Of a stretch of 64,000 nucleotides of DNA, positions 18,427 through 26,757 are shown piece by piece. The stretch covers positions 124,001-188,000 of the forward strand of contig NZ_PNYB01000001.1 in assembly GCF_002879855.1 (NCBI RefSeq), read 5' to 3'. Position 1 is the first letter of the stretch, and every line of letters begins with the position of its first letter. The position numbers were made by a program, and so were the translations under genes. The DNA is from Trinickia soli (GTDB taxonomy: Bacteria > Pseudomonadota > Gammaproteobacteria > Burkholderiales > Burkholderiaceae). The notes beneath the pieces were generated by a model. That model made no database searches. It saw only the letters and a list, made by a program, of their open reading frames with translations, and was not told where the DNA came from.

Positions 18427-20139
18427 TCAGCCCAGGTCGAGTGCGCCCGTCAAATCGCCGGGCGGCGTCTCGCCGCGTGCGAGAAATGCGCGGTCACGGG
18501 CCGCCACACCGTCGAGCGGTGTGAGGCCATGAACACGATCGATGAAGCGCAGAATCGAGTTCGTATCGTAGAACGTGTGATCGACGAAGCCCTTCCTGGC
18601 AAACGGGGCGATGACCAGCGCCGGGACGCGCGAGCCCGGCCCCCAGCGGTCGCCCCTCGGTGGCGCGACGGGATCCCACCATCCGCCGTTCTCGTCGTGC
18701 GTCATGATGATGACCGTGTCGGCCCATTGCGGGCCCATGCGAATGTGGTCGATCACATTGGCAATGTGGCGGTCGCCCGATTCGATGTCGGCGTAGCCCG
18801 CATGCATGTTCAGATCGCCTTGCGGTTTATAGAACGTCACGGCCGGCAGCCGGCCCGCGTCGATATCGGCAATGAACCGATTCGACGACGCATCGTTGCC
18901 GATTCCGGCATCGCGCAAATGCCGCTCGCGCGCAGCCGTGCCCGGTGCGTAATTGGCAAAGTAGTTGAAGGGCTGATGGTGGTATTGAAAATCGGGCGAG
19001 GTGCCCGTCTCGCGGTGTTGCAGCGCGAATTGCCACGCGCCGCTATACCAGGCCCAGTCGATACCTTTCGCCGACAGTCGATCGCCGATCGTCGCGTAAG
19101 TTTGCGGTGGCATCACGCGCGGATTCGACGGGTCGGCCAGCTTGCGATCGCCACCGGGCTCCGGTGCGACATAGCTCGGCTGATAAGGCGGCGCCATCGT
19201 GTTGACCGCGTATCCGTCGGGCGTAAAAGCGCCGTCGCGCACGAACTTCGGCGGGCCGTCGAGCGCCGACGGTTTGCTGCTGGGTGCGAGCTTGAGCCGC
19301 GTGCCCAGCGGGTCGTCGCCTTCGAGCACCGATACCAGGTGCTTCGCAGGGCTCGACGCGATGTTCGGATAGTAGGGCGGCTGCGCGGAAATCAGGAACA
19401 TGTGATTCAGCCACGAACCGCCGAATGCGGCCATGAAGAAGTTGTCGCACAACGTGTATTGCTGCGCGAGATTCCATAGCCGAAGCGACTGCGCCGAATT
19501 GCGGTAGTGACCCATGACGAGCGCGCCCGAATCGGCCCAGGCGACGAACTGGTCATTTCGGCCGCCGTCTATCTGCAGTTGGTTCTGGTAGAAACGGTGC
19601 CACAGGTCGCGCGTGATGACGGCGTTGGGTAGCGGCCTGCCGCGCACGTCCGATACGAGGAACGGCCGATTCGGCAGGTGCGTGATGTCGTCTTCGCCGA
19701 CGAAGTAACGCGTCATGCCGACCTGCTGTGCTTGCGGCACGAGGCCGCCCCATATCTTCGGCAGGTAAGGCAGCGGTGTTTTGCCGTCGCGGTCCAATTG
19801 GCGGGGCGCTTCGGCGATGGCCGCGGCGAGTGGATACTGCACGCCCGGGAAGTGCCCGTACAGATTCGCGAAGCTACGATTTTCCGCATAGATGACGACG
19901 ATCTGGCGCACGCGCGCGCGCAATGCTGCATCGAGTTGCGCGTCGGCGACGGGATGGGCAATGGCTCGATCGTGCCCGGCCGAGCTGCCGACGGTCGTGG
20001 CGCATGCGGGCAAGGCGAGGCCCATCCCCACGGCGGCCAAGCCGCCCAGTACGCGCCTTCGCTCAGGGTTGTCCGGCTGATCGGCTTCGCGAGTCGGACG
20101 CGTGTCGGATTGCGGAACGGTCGGCGTGTCTTTTTCCAT
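18427..20139 (-). CDS. Tat-exported acid phosphatase / phospholipase C-like phosphoesterase
   Basis: A 570-residue secreted phosphoesterase of the AcpA/phospholipase C superfamily. The N-terminus has a twin-arginine signal (RRRVLGGLAAVGMG) ending in a possible lipobox LPAC at residue 46, so it may be a Tat-dependent lipoprotein. Active-site landmarks follow in order: IYAENRSF (Glu86, Asn87, metal binding), FGGSWLNH (catalytic Ser), HAGYADIESGDRH and THDENGGWWDPV (Asp/Glu metal ligands). These match Francisella AcpA and Burkholderia acid phosphatases. It would hydrolyse phosphomonoesters, or possibly phospholipids, in the periplasm or at the cell surface. The ATG at 20139 is preferred because GGAGACGAG precedes it; the 84 residues upstream in the open frame are not signal-like. 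Confidence 0.9.
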   Translation of the reverse strand: MEKDTPTVPQSDTRPTREADQPDNPERRRVLGGLAAVGMGLALPACATTVGSSAGHDRAIAHPVADAQLDAALRARVRQIVVIYAENRSFANLYGHFPGVQYPLAAAIAEAPRQLDRDGKTPLPYLPKIWGGLVPQAQQVGMTRYFVGEDDITHLPNRPFLVSDVRGRPLPNAVITRDLWHRFYQNQLQIDGGRNDQFVAWADSGALVMGHYRNSAQSLRLWNLAQQYTLCDNFFMAAFGGSWLNHMFLISAQPPYYPNIASSPAKHLVSVLEGDDPLGTRLKLAPSSKPSALDGPPKFVRDGAFTPDGYAVNTMAPPYQPSYVAPEPGGDRKLADPSNPRVMPPQTYATIGDRLSAKGIDWAWYSGAWQFALQHRETGTSPDFQYHHQPFNYFANYAPGTAARERHLRDAGIGNDASSNRFIADIDAGRLPAVTFYKPQGDLNMHAGYADIESGDRHIANVIDHIRMGPQWADTVIIMTHDENGGWWDPVAPPRGDRWGPGSRVPALVIAPFARKGFVDHTFYDTNSILRFIDRVHGLTPLDGVAARDRAFLARGETPPGDLTGALDLG

Positions 20140-20377
20140 CGTCTCGTCTCCGTGGGTGCCGGGGTGAAGCTTTCGTTGTGCCCGCAAGCGATCGCACTTG
20201 CGGCGTCGATGTGCGCGACATGGTAACGCGCCTTGGATGCGAAGCGCGGCCTTTAGAGCCAGACCCCTCTCATGTTCGCTGGCGCGAATAATGCTGAATA
20301 AGCTTCTCTTAAGCGAATCCAGGGATAATGCGACGCATTCGCAATTTAACCCTCGAATTGACGTAGGAGAGCCGACG

Positions 20378-21184
20378 ATGAGCGTACGCACCGCAATGAC
20401 GGCGGATCAGAGCCGCGATATCTGGTTCAGCAAAGTGCCGGAAGCGACGGCCGTGTTCTGGCTCGTCAAGATCCTGGCCACGACAGTGGGCGAGACGGGC
20501 GGCGATGCGCTTTCAATGACCTTGCGGCTCGGATATGCCGTCGCGACCCTCGTTTTTCTTGCGTTCTTTGTCGTCACGCTGACCATACAGGTGCGCGCGC
20601 GCAGCTATCATCCCGCGGCGTATTGGGCCGTGGTCATTGCAACGACGACAGTCGGCACGACGACGTCCGACTTCCTGGATCGAACGGCGGGGCTCGGGTA
20701 CGTGCTGTCGTCGGCGTTGCTGCTTCTGGGCGTGTTGATCGTGCTGGCGCTGTGGCGGGCCGCGGCGGGCCGCATCGAGTACGACCGCATTGTCCGGCCG
20801 CGCGACGAGGTGTTCTATTGGGTCACCATTCTGGTGTCGAACACGCTCGGTACCGCGCTCGGCGATTTCGCGGCCGATAGCGTGGGGCTCGGTTTCGAGC
20901 GAGGCGCACTGCTGTTTGCGGGGCTGCTGGTCATCGTTGCGCTCGTGTGGCGCATGTCCAAGCGCGTGCCCGTGGGCGTGCTGTTCTGGGCGGCCTATGT
21001 GCTGACGCGTCCGCTCGGGGCAACGCTGGGCGACACGGTGACGAAGCCGGTCGCCGAAGGCGGCCTCAATCTGAATCGCATCTCGGCTTCGTTCGCGATC
21101 CTCGCCGTGATGGCCGTCGTGGTCGTGGTGCAGCATGTTCGATCGGCTGGTGCGCGACGTGTGGCTGCATCGTCATCCAAATAA
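20378..21184 (+). CDS. Four-repeat integral membrane protein (COG4705-like), function unknown
   Basis: A 268-residue protein, almost entirely hydrophobic, with about eight helices. It is built from four similar units, each starting with an aromatic-rich helix and a small-residue motif: LVKILATTVGETGGD, AVVIATTTVGTTTSD, VTILVSNTLGTALGD and AAYVLTRPLGATLGD. Each ends in an acidic residue after GxTxxD-like spacing. A fourfold repeat of a G-T-G-D motif suggests a pore or a transporter with pseudo-symmetry. I know no established function; the resemblance is to uncharacterised COG4705 membrane proteins. The ATG at 20378 has TAGGAGAG upstream. It is convergent with the XRE regulator gene. Confidence 0.8.
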   Translation: MSVRTAMTADQSRDIWFSKVPEATAVFWLVKILATTVGETGGDALSMTLRLGYAVATLVFLAFFVVTLTIQVRARSYHPAAYWAVVIATTTVGTTTSDFLDRTAGLGYVLSSALLLLGVLIVLALWRAAAGRIEYDRIVRPRDEVFYWVTILVSNTLGTALGDFAADSVGLGFERGALLFAGLLVIVALVWRMSKRVPVGVLFWAAYVLTRPLGATLGDTVTKPVAEGGLNLNRISASFAILAVMAVVVVVQHVRSAGARRVAASSSK

Positions 21185-21254
21185 CCGGCGAACGGCAAAC
21201 CCGCCCGGCGCAAACTGTCTGCCTCGCGCACCCTGTCGTGCGCTTGATTGAGCT

Positions 21255-22037
21255 TCAACGCTTTTTCGAGGCCGCGCGCACGGTCTTGGTCGATGTGGCG
21301 GCTTTCGCCGTGCGAGGCTTGCGCGGCGCGACCGGTGCCACCGGAGCTGCCTGCGCGGCAGGTGAACGCGACTTTCCCGATGCGGGCGCGGCAGCCTTCG
21401 TCTTCTTGGGACCGCTCGTGCGTGCCCGCTGTCTCTGCTTCGCTTTGTGTCCGGTCGACGCGAACTCCGGCTCCGATTGACCGTCGTCGAATAACGGCAA
21501 CGTGCCGACGACGATCAGTTTGGCCGGCCCCGGCCCGACGTTGACGACACGATGCCGGTCCGTCGCATCGAAATGAAGCGAATCGCCGGCACTCAACAGG
21601 TAGTCTTTCTTGCGCAGCGTGTAGCGCACCTGCCCCGACAGAACGTAGACGAACTCGTCGCCGCCGTGCGCGACCCATTCCGAGCTATAGCCTTCCATCA
21701 TCTGCACTTTGACGGCGTTCAGCTGGCTGCCTTCGAACGTGGTCGACAAGCGCTCGTAGCGTTGTCGCATCGGGCCGACGCGATACGATTCGCGGCTCCC
21801 TTCGTGCGAATCGGGTTGCGCTTGTCGCGGATGCTCGAGCAGTGCGCCGAGCGGTACGTTCAAGGCCTTTGCGACATTGACGAGCGACGAGATCGAAATG
21901 CCGGTGAGGTTGCGTTCGACCTGCGACAAGAATCCGACCGACAAGCTCGACGCAGTCGCGACTTCCAGCAGCGTCATCTTCGAATCGCGGCGCAGACGCC
22001 GGATGCGTTGGCCGATGTGATTGATATCCGAATCCAT
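21255..22037 (-). CDS. XRE-family transcriptional regulator with cupin sensor domain and basic tail
   Basis: A 260-residue regulator. Residues 1-70 form a lambda-repressor-type HTH (LLEVATASSLSVGFLSQVER). Residues about 95-185 form a cupin barrel (GGDEFVYVLSGQVRYTL, GDSLHFDATDRHRVVN) that would bind a small effector. Residues 205-260 are a low-complexity Lys/Ala/Pro/Arg tail resembling histone H1-like bacterial tails, which is unusual for this family and may add nonspecific DNA binding. AAGAGGAT precedes the ATG. The gene is divergent from the M24 peptidase and NCS1 permease genes, with an inverted repeat between them, so it most likely controls those genes and itself. Confidence 0.9.
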   Translation of the reverse strand: MDSDINHIGQRIRRLRRDSKMTLLEVATASSLSVGFLSQVERNLTGISISSLVNVAKALNVPLGALLEHPRQAQPDSHEGSRESYRVGPMRQRYERLSTTFEGSQLNAVKVQMMEGYSSEWVAHGGDEFVYVLSGQVRYTLRKKDYLLSAGDSLHFDATDRHRVVNVGPGPAKLIVVGTLPLFDDGQSEPEFASTGHKAKQRQRARTSGPKKTKAAAPASGKSRSPAAQAAPVAPVAPRKPRTAKAATSTKTVRAASKKR

Positions 22038-22186
22038 GAATCCTCTTGGACGTAGCGTGCCGATGTAATCGGTGCGCATCGACGCATATCGACGCCGAGG
22101 CGGCGCCCGTTCAGCCGGAAGCGCGCATTGTACCGCGCTCCCCGCCACCGTCGCCGCTCGCTTCTCATGCGTTTTTAGTGGCGTCA

Positions 22187-22209
22187 AAATTTAAGCTTGA
22201 CTTAAATTT
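22187..22209. promoter_or_regulatory. Inverted-repeat operator between XRE regulator and peptidase/permease genes
   Basis: A perfect palindrome with 9-bp arms, AAATTTAAG/CTTAAATTT, around the spacer CTTGA. It is flanked by a direct repeat GCGTCAA at 22181-22187 and 22210-22216. It sits in the 193-bp divergent promoter region, closer to the peptidase gene, and is strikingly AT-rich for this genome. It is the likely binding site of the divergent XRE-cupin regulator; that assignment is inference from position. Confidence 0.65.
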
Positions 22210-22263
22210 GCGTCAACGGTAATTTTCGCGATGAGTCCATGGGTGCGTGCAAAGCCACCCTGC

Positions 22264-24135
22264 ATGACAGAACGAGCTGACGCGATGATCGATCGACTTC
22301 AATACAATTTTTCCGATCTTCCGGCCTATGAGCCTGTAATAGCCGACACGCACGCGTGTCTGTCCGCATTGCTCGAACGGTTGGAACTCGATGCAGTCGT
22401 CGTGACATCGCAAGACGAGTTCATCAGCGAATATGTGCCGCGCCGCAATAGCCAGCGTTTTGCGTTGTCCGGTTTCGACGGGTCGGCGGGGTCGGGGATA
22501 TTCCTCAGCGAAGCGACGGCCGCAACAATCGGCTCGCCTCGCTTCGTGCTGTTCGTCGACGGTCGTTATCACCTGCAGGCCGAGGCGCAGTGCGATAAAT
22601 CCCGGGTGCGCCTGGAAAAGCTCGAGCTCGGCGTGCCGATCTGGTCTGCCGTCGTGCGCTGGCTGTCTGCGCATGCGAGTGTGTTGCGCTCCGTTGCTTA
22701 TGACGCGCAACGGGTCAGCGTCGCGCAACGCGATCAATTGCTCGAAGGGACGCGCGAAGCGTCGCTGCGTTGGACGGCGCTGACGGCGCGCGAAGTCGAT
22801 CGCGCGATCGCGCTGCCCGGGTGGCAAGTCGATCGGCCGATCTTCGAACTGCCGGAGTCGATGACGGGCACCCGCATCGCCGGCAATGTGACGATGCTCA
22901 ACGATCGTTTGCGCGGTCATCTGCGTGCGCCGAAAGCGCGCGTGTGCTGGCTCACCTGCGCAGCCGACGATCTCGCCTATCTGCTGAACAGCCGCGGCTA
23001 CCACATGCCGTACGCGTCGTCGCCGTTGGGCTATTTGTTCGTCATCGGCGATCAGGTTGCGCTCTATCTGCCGCAGGGGTGCGAGCACTGCGCGGTCGAG
23101 GTCGAATCCTATCCGAAGCTGCAGGTATTTCGAAACGACCTGGCGGCGTTGGGGCGTTTCCTTGCGCTCTTCGATGTCGATCACGTCTGCTATAGCGCGG
23201 ACACCGTCAATTGCGCCATGCCCGATGCGTTGCGTCGCGTCTGGCCGGTCGCCCGTCATACGAGCTACAGCCCGCTCGAAGCGATGCGCGTGTCGAAGAC
23301 GCCCCAGGTGCTCGACCAGTTTCGCGATGCATTCGCACGCAGCAGCGCCGCGATCGCAGAAACGATGCGCTGGGCCAAATACGGCGAGGCAGGGCAGCGC
23401 CATTGCGAATACGACCTCGCGCGCCGCATCAACGATGCGTACGCAGCGCGCGGCGCAGTGGGCCTGAGCTTTGCGACGATCGCCGCACATGGCCCGAACA
23501 GCGCATTGGCCCACTACGGGGCGGCCAGTCGCGACATCGTGCTGGAGGACGGCGAGCTCATACTGCTCGACAGCGGCGCCTACTATGAAAGCGGCTTCGC
23601 CACGGACTGCACGCGCGTCGTGCTGCGCAAGACCGATGCGTCCACTGCCGCGCAGCCTTGGCAGCGCGAGATCTACACGATTGCGCTGAAAGCCTGCATC
23701 AAGGGACTCGTCACGCGATTTCCAGCCCATCTCACCGGCGCGGAGGTCGATGGCGCAGTGCGCGATGTCTGCCGTACGCGCGGTTACGACTTCAATCACG
23801 GTACGGGACATGGGATAGGCATTCACGTCCATGAAGGCGGCGTACGCTTCGCTCCGGGGTCGAACTACGGGCTCGTCCCCAACGCTGTGATTTCGATTGA
23901 GCCGGGCATTTATCTGGCTGGAAAGGGCGGCGTGCGGATCGAAAACGTCGTGATCATCCATCCCGACTCTCAAGACGAGAACAAGGTCGGATTCGAGAAT
24001 CTCGTGGCGGTCGGATACGACTGGGATCTCATCGACATCGATATGCTCGACGACGCGGAGCGCGGCTATTTGCGCGAGTACGAGCGTCACTGCCTGGCGC
24101 TCGGCAATAACGTGACCACGTGCCCGCTGCTGTAG
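22264..24135 (+). CDS. M24 family Xaa-Pro aminopeptidase-like metallopeptidase
   Basis: A pita-bread-fold peptidase of about 623 residues with the multi-domain layout of the aminopeptidase P (APP1) type: two creatinase-like N-terminal domains and a C-terminal catalytic domain. All five metal ligands are in place: the two Asp in LLDSGAYYESGFATDCTR, the His in NHGTGHGIG, and the Glu residues in SIEPGIY and GVRIENVV. In this fold they hold a dinuclear metal centre that cleaves X-Pro bonds. The true substrate may differ, because the gene sits with an NCS1 permease. The start is uncertain: ATGs at 22231, 22264 and 22285 are all in frame and none has a clear ribosome site. It lies directly upstream of the permease gene. 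Confidence 0.88.
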   Translation: MTERADAMIDRLQYNFSDLPAYEPVIADTHACLSALLERLELDAVVVTSQDEFISEYVPRRNSQRFALSGFDGSAGSGIFLSEATAATIGSPRFVLFVDGRYHLQAEAQCDKSRVRLEKLELGVPIWSAVVRWLSAHASVLRSVAYDAQRVSVAQRDQLLEGTREASLRWTALTAREVDRAIALPGWQVDRPIFELPESMTGTRIAGNVTMLNDRLRGHLRAPKARVCWLTCAADDLAYLLNSRGYHMPYASSPLGYLFVIGDQVALYLPQGCEHCAVEVESYPKLQVFRNDLAALGRFLALFDVDHVCYSADTVNCAMPDALRRVWPVARHTSYSPLEAMRVSKTPQVLDQFRDAFARSSAAIAETMRWAKYGEAGQRHCEYDLARRINDAYAARGAVGLSFATIAAHGPNSALAHYGAASRDIVLEDGELILLDSGAYYESGFATDCTRVVLRKTDASTAAQPWQREIYTIALKACIKGLVTRFPAHLTGAEVDGAVRDVCRTRGYDFNHGTGHGIGIHVHEGGVRFAPGSNYGLVPNAVISIEPGIYLAGKGGVRIENVVIIHPDSQDENKVGFENLVAVGYDWDLIDIDMLDDAERGYLREYERHCLALGNNVTTCPLL

Positions 24136-24237
24136 CGATGGCCCGGGGCGCACCGCCCCGCTTGCGTGTGAATTTCGCGACGCGTATTGTGGTTGGCCTT
24201 GCCACCGACACGCGGCCGCTGCGCCGTGCCGCACGCC

Positions 24238-25791
24238 ATGATGAAACAGCTCGCGTCCGATGCACCCGCGCGTTCGTTCGCCGAACGCCGCACGATCGAT
24301 TACATTCCCGATAGCGAACGACACGGCACGCCGATCAGCCAATTCACGCTATGGTTCGGCGCCAATCTGCAAATCACGGCGATCGTGACGGGCGCGCTTG
24401 CCGTCGTGCTTGGCGGCGACGTGTTCTGGTCGCTCGTCGGGCTGTGCATCGGTCAAATGCTGGGTGGCATCGTGATGGCGTTGCATGGCGCGCAGGGGCC
24501 GAAGCTCGGCTTGCCGCAAATGATCTCGAGCCGCGTGCAATTCGGCGTACTGGGTGCAACGTTGCCGCTCGTGCTGGTCTGCATGATGTACGTCGGTTTC
24601 TCCGCCGGCGGTGCAGTGTTGGCCGGGCAAGCCATCGCGCAATTGAGCGGCGTGACGCCCACCGTAGGTGTGCTTCTGTTCGCTGCGCTCGTGGTGATCT
24701 CGACCGTGCTCGGCTACCGCGTCATTCACGGGCTCGGGCGGGCGATGACCGTCGTCGGCATCGCTGCGTTCGCCTATCTGTTCGCGCGTCTGCTTGCTGA
24801 TCACGACGTCGGCGCCTTGCTCTCCATTCGTCATTTCTCGCCGGGCAGTTTTCTATTGGCGATGTCGTTGTCGGCATCGTGGCAGATCGCCTATGGTCCT
24901 TACGTGGCCGATTATTCCCGTTACCTGCCGCGCAGCACGTCGGCGGTCGGCACGTTCGGTGCCGTATGGCTGGGTTCGGTGCTCGGTTCGCAAGCCTCGA
25001 TGACTTTCGGCGTATTCGCCGCCGCGCTGGCGGGGCACGCCTTCGCAGGGCACGAGGTGGCGTTCGTCGTCGGCCTGGGCGGTGGCGGTGCGGCCGCGGT
25101 ATTGCTCTATTTCGCGATCGCGCTTGGCAAGCTGACCGCTACGACGCTCAATGCCTATGGCTGCGTGATGTCTGTTGCAACGATCGCCACGGGGCTCGGC
25201 GGCCGGCGCAGCATTTCGGCTCGGGCGCGAACGGCATCGATCGTCGCGATGGTTGTCGTCGTGACATGGCTTGCGTTGGCCGGGCAACATGCGTTTCTGA
25301 AGGCGTTCTCGTCGTTCATCCTGTTCCTGCTTGCGTTCTTTACGCCATGGAGCGCGATCAATCTCGTCGATTATTACTGCGTGACGAAAGAACGCTACGA
25401 CGTGCCGGCGCTCTACGATCCGGACGGCCGCTATGGCAGGTGGAACGTGGCCGGCATCGCGGTGTATGTCATCGGCGTACTGGTGCAAATGCCGTTCATT
25501 GCAACGAGCTTTTATACGGGCCCGCTCGTCGATGCCATAGGTGGAGCGGATATCTCATGGATCGTCGGGCTCGCGGTGCCGGCACTGCTTTACTACGTCG
25601 CGGCCCGGCGCAGTCTCGCGCGCGTGCCGGCGACGCTCATCTTGCCGGCTGCAACGGCTGCCGAAACAACGGGTGCTGATACGGCGGCCGTCGATACGGC
25701 GGCCGTCGATACGGCGGCCGTCGATACGGCGGCCGTCGATACGGCGAATCAACGGCCGATCGTCGGGGCTGCCGAAGAATCGCATGGGTAA
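24238..25791 (+). CDS. NCS1 family nucleobase/cation symporter (CodB-like permease)
   Basis: A permease of about 517 residues with twelve hydrophobic segments and the pattern of cytosine/purine/hydantoin carriers: SQFTLWFGANLQITAIVTG in the first segment and ASWQIAYGPYVADYSRYLP in the middle. It would import a nitrogen-rich ring compound or related metabolite with a cation. The C-terminal 45 residues are low complexity and contain a perfect tandem repeat of Thr-Ala-Ala-Val-Asp. The gene starts 102 bp after the M24 peptidase gene and shares its direction, so the two are probably co-regulated by the divergent XRE-cupin protein. Two adjacent ATG codons (24238, 24241) could be the start. Confidence 0.88.
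   Translation: MMKQLASDAPARSFAERRTIDYIPDSERHGTPISQFTLWFGANLQITAIVTGALAVVLGGDVFWSLVGLCIGQMLGGIVMALHGAQGPKLGLPQMISSRVQFGVLGATLPLVLVCMMYVGFSAGGAVLAGQAIAQLSGVTPTVGVLLFAALVVISTVLGYRVIHGLGRAMTVVGIAAFAYLFARLLADHDVGALLSIRHFSPGSFLLAMSLSASWQIAYGPYVADYSRYLPRSTSAVGTFGAVWLGSVLGSQASMTFGVFAAALAGHAFAGHEVAFVVGLGGGGAAAVLLYFAIALGKLTATTLNAYGCVMSVATIATGLGGRRSISARARTASIVAMVVVVTWLALAGQHAFLKAFSSFILFLLAFFTPWSAINLVDYYCVTKERYDVPALYDPDGRYGRWNVAGIAVYVIGVLVQMPFIATSFYTGPLVDAIGGADISWIVGLAVPALLYYVAARRSLARVPATLILPAATAAETTGADTAAVDTAAVDTAAVDTAAVDTANQRPIVGAAEESHG
25678..25746 (+). repeat. 15-bp tandem repeat, 4.6 copies, inside the NCS1 permease gene
   Basis: The unit GATACGGCGGCCGTC occurs four times without a mismatch, followed by nine more bases of a fifth copy. 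It encodes DTAAV repeats in the cytoplasmic tail. A unit of 15 bp keeps the frame, so copy number can vary between strains without breaking the protein. Confidence 0.95.
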
Positions 25792-25810
25792 GCCTTCCAT
25801 TGCGGCGGGC

Positions 25811-25842
25811 GGTGGGTCTCCGTCGCCGACATATGACCCACC
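25811..25842. terminator. Hairpin between convergent permease and hydrolase genes
   Basis: Arms GGTGGGTC/GACCCACC with a 16-base loop fill the short gap between the two converging stop codons. No U-tract follows on either side, so it is at best a weak or Rho-assisted bidirectional terminator. Confidence 0.35.
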
Positions 25843-26727
25843 TCACGCACCAGTGCCGTCGAGCGAAGTCAGGAAGCGGCGTGTGTGTGCGGCTATTTCA
25901 TCGCATGCTTCATCGAGGGCGAAATGCCCCGCGTCGAGCAGATGCACTTGTGCATCGGGTATGTCGCGGCGATACGCGTGCGCGCCTTCGACCGCAAACG
26001 AAGGGTCGTGCCTGCCCCATAGGACGACCATCGGCGGCTGGTGTTCGCGCATATAGCGTTGCCATTGCGGGTAGCGCTCCACATTCGTTTGATAGTCGAA
26101 GAACAGCTCCGTTTGGATGTCGATCTGTCCGGGGCTCGACAAAAACGCGAACTCGTCGTGCCACGCGTCCGGGTCATATCGTTCCGGGTGCGGCGTGTGC
26201 CCCACATGCCGAAGCCGGGTGGCTTCAAAGGAGAGCAGATTGGCTCTCAACGCGGCTTCGTGTTTCGAACGATCGGCCCAGAATGCCTTGCGCGTCTCCC
26301 ACAGCGGCCCGAGCCCTTCCTGATGAGCGACCGCGTTTTGCACGACGATGCCGCGAATGCGATCGGGCTGGGCCTGCGCCATGCGAAAGCCGATCGGGCC
26401 GCCATAATCCTGTACGAACAATGCAAATCGATCGAGCGCCAACTGGTCGACGAAGCGCGTCATCACGTGGGCAAGGTTATCGAATGTGTAGACGAACTCG
26501 GTGGGCGGCAGCGCCGTGCTGTGACCGAAGCCGGGGTAGTCGGGTGCGATCAGCCGGTACTTGTCGGCGAGCGGTGGAAGCAGCGTCTCGTACATCCGGG
26601 ACGAAGACGGGAATCCATGCAGCAACAGAAGGGCGGGGGCGCCTTGCGGGCCGGCTTCGCGGTAAAAGATGTCGAGCCTATCAACGGTGATGGTCCTGTA
26701 TCGGATGTTTGAGCGGGTCCAATTCAC
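25843..26727 (-). CDS. Alpha/beta hydrolase, haloalkane dehalogenase / epoxide hydrolase type
   Basis: A 294-residue alpha/beta hydrolase. The oxyanion region is LLLHGFPSSSRMYE, and the nucleophile elbow is FVQDYGGPIG, with Asp rather than Ser as nucleophile, which is the mark of the epoxide hydrolase/haloalkane dehalogenase group. The acid is likely in GRHDPSF, and the catalytic His is in DAGHFALDE near the C-terminus. It would hydrolyse an epoxide, a carbon-halogen bond or a similar substrate through a covalent ester intermediate. The GTG start has AGGAGAACCAC just upstream. It follows the MFS gene on the same strand after 30 bp, so the two are probably one operon divergent from the LysR gene. 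Confidence 0.88.
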   Translation of the reverse strand: MNWTRSNIRYRTITVDRLDIFYREAGPQGAPALLLLHGFPSSSRMYETLLPPLADKYRLIAPDYPGFGHSTALPPTEFVYTFDNLAHVMTRFVDQLALDRFALFVQDYGGPIGFRMAQAQPDRIRGIVVQNAVAHQEGLGPLWETRKAFWADRSKHEAALRANLLSFEATRLRHVGHTPHPERYDPDAWHDEFAFLSSPGQIDIQTELFFDYQTNVERYPQWQRYMREHQPPMVVLWGRHDPSFAVEGAHAYRRDIPDAQVHLLDAGHFALDEACDEIAAHTRRFLTSLDGTGA

Positions 26728-26757
26728 GTGGTTCTCCTAGTCAAATCAACGGGTCTG

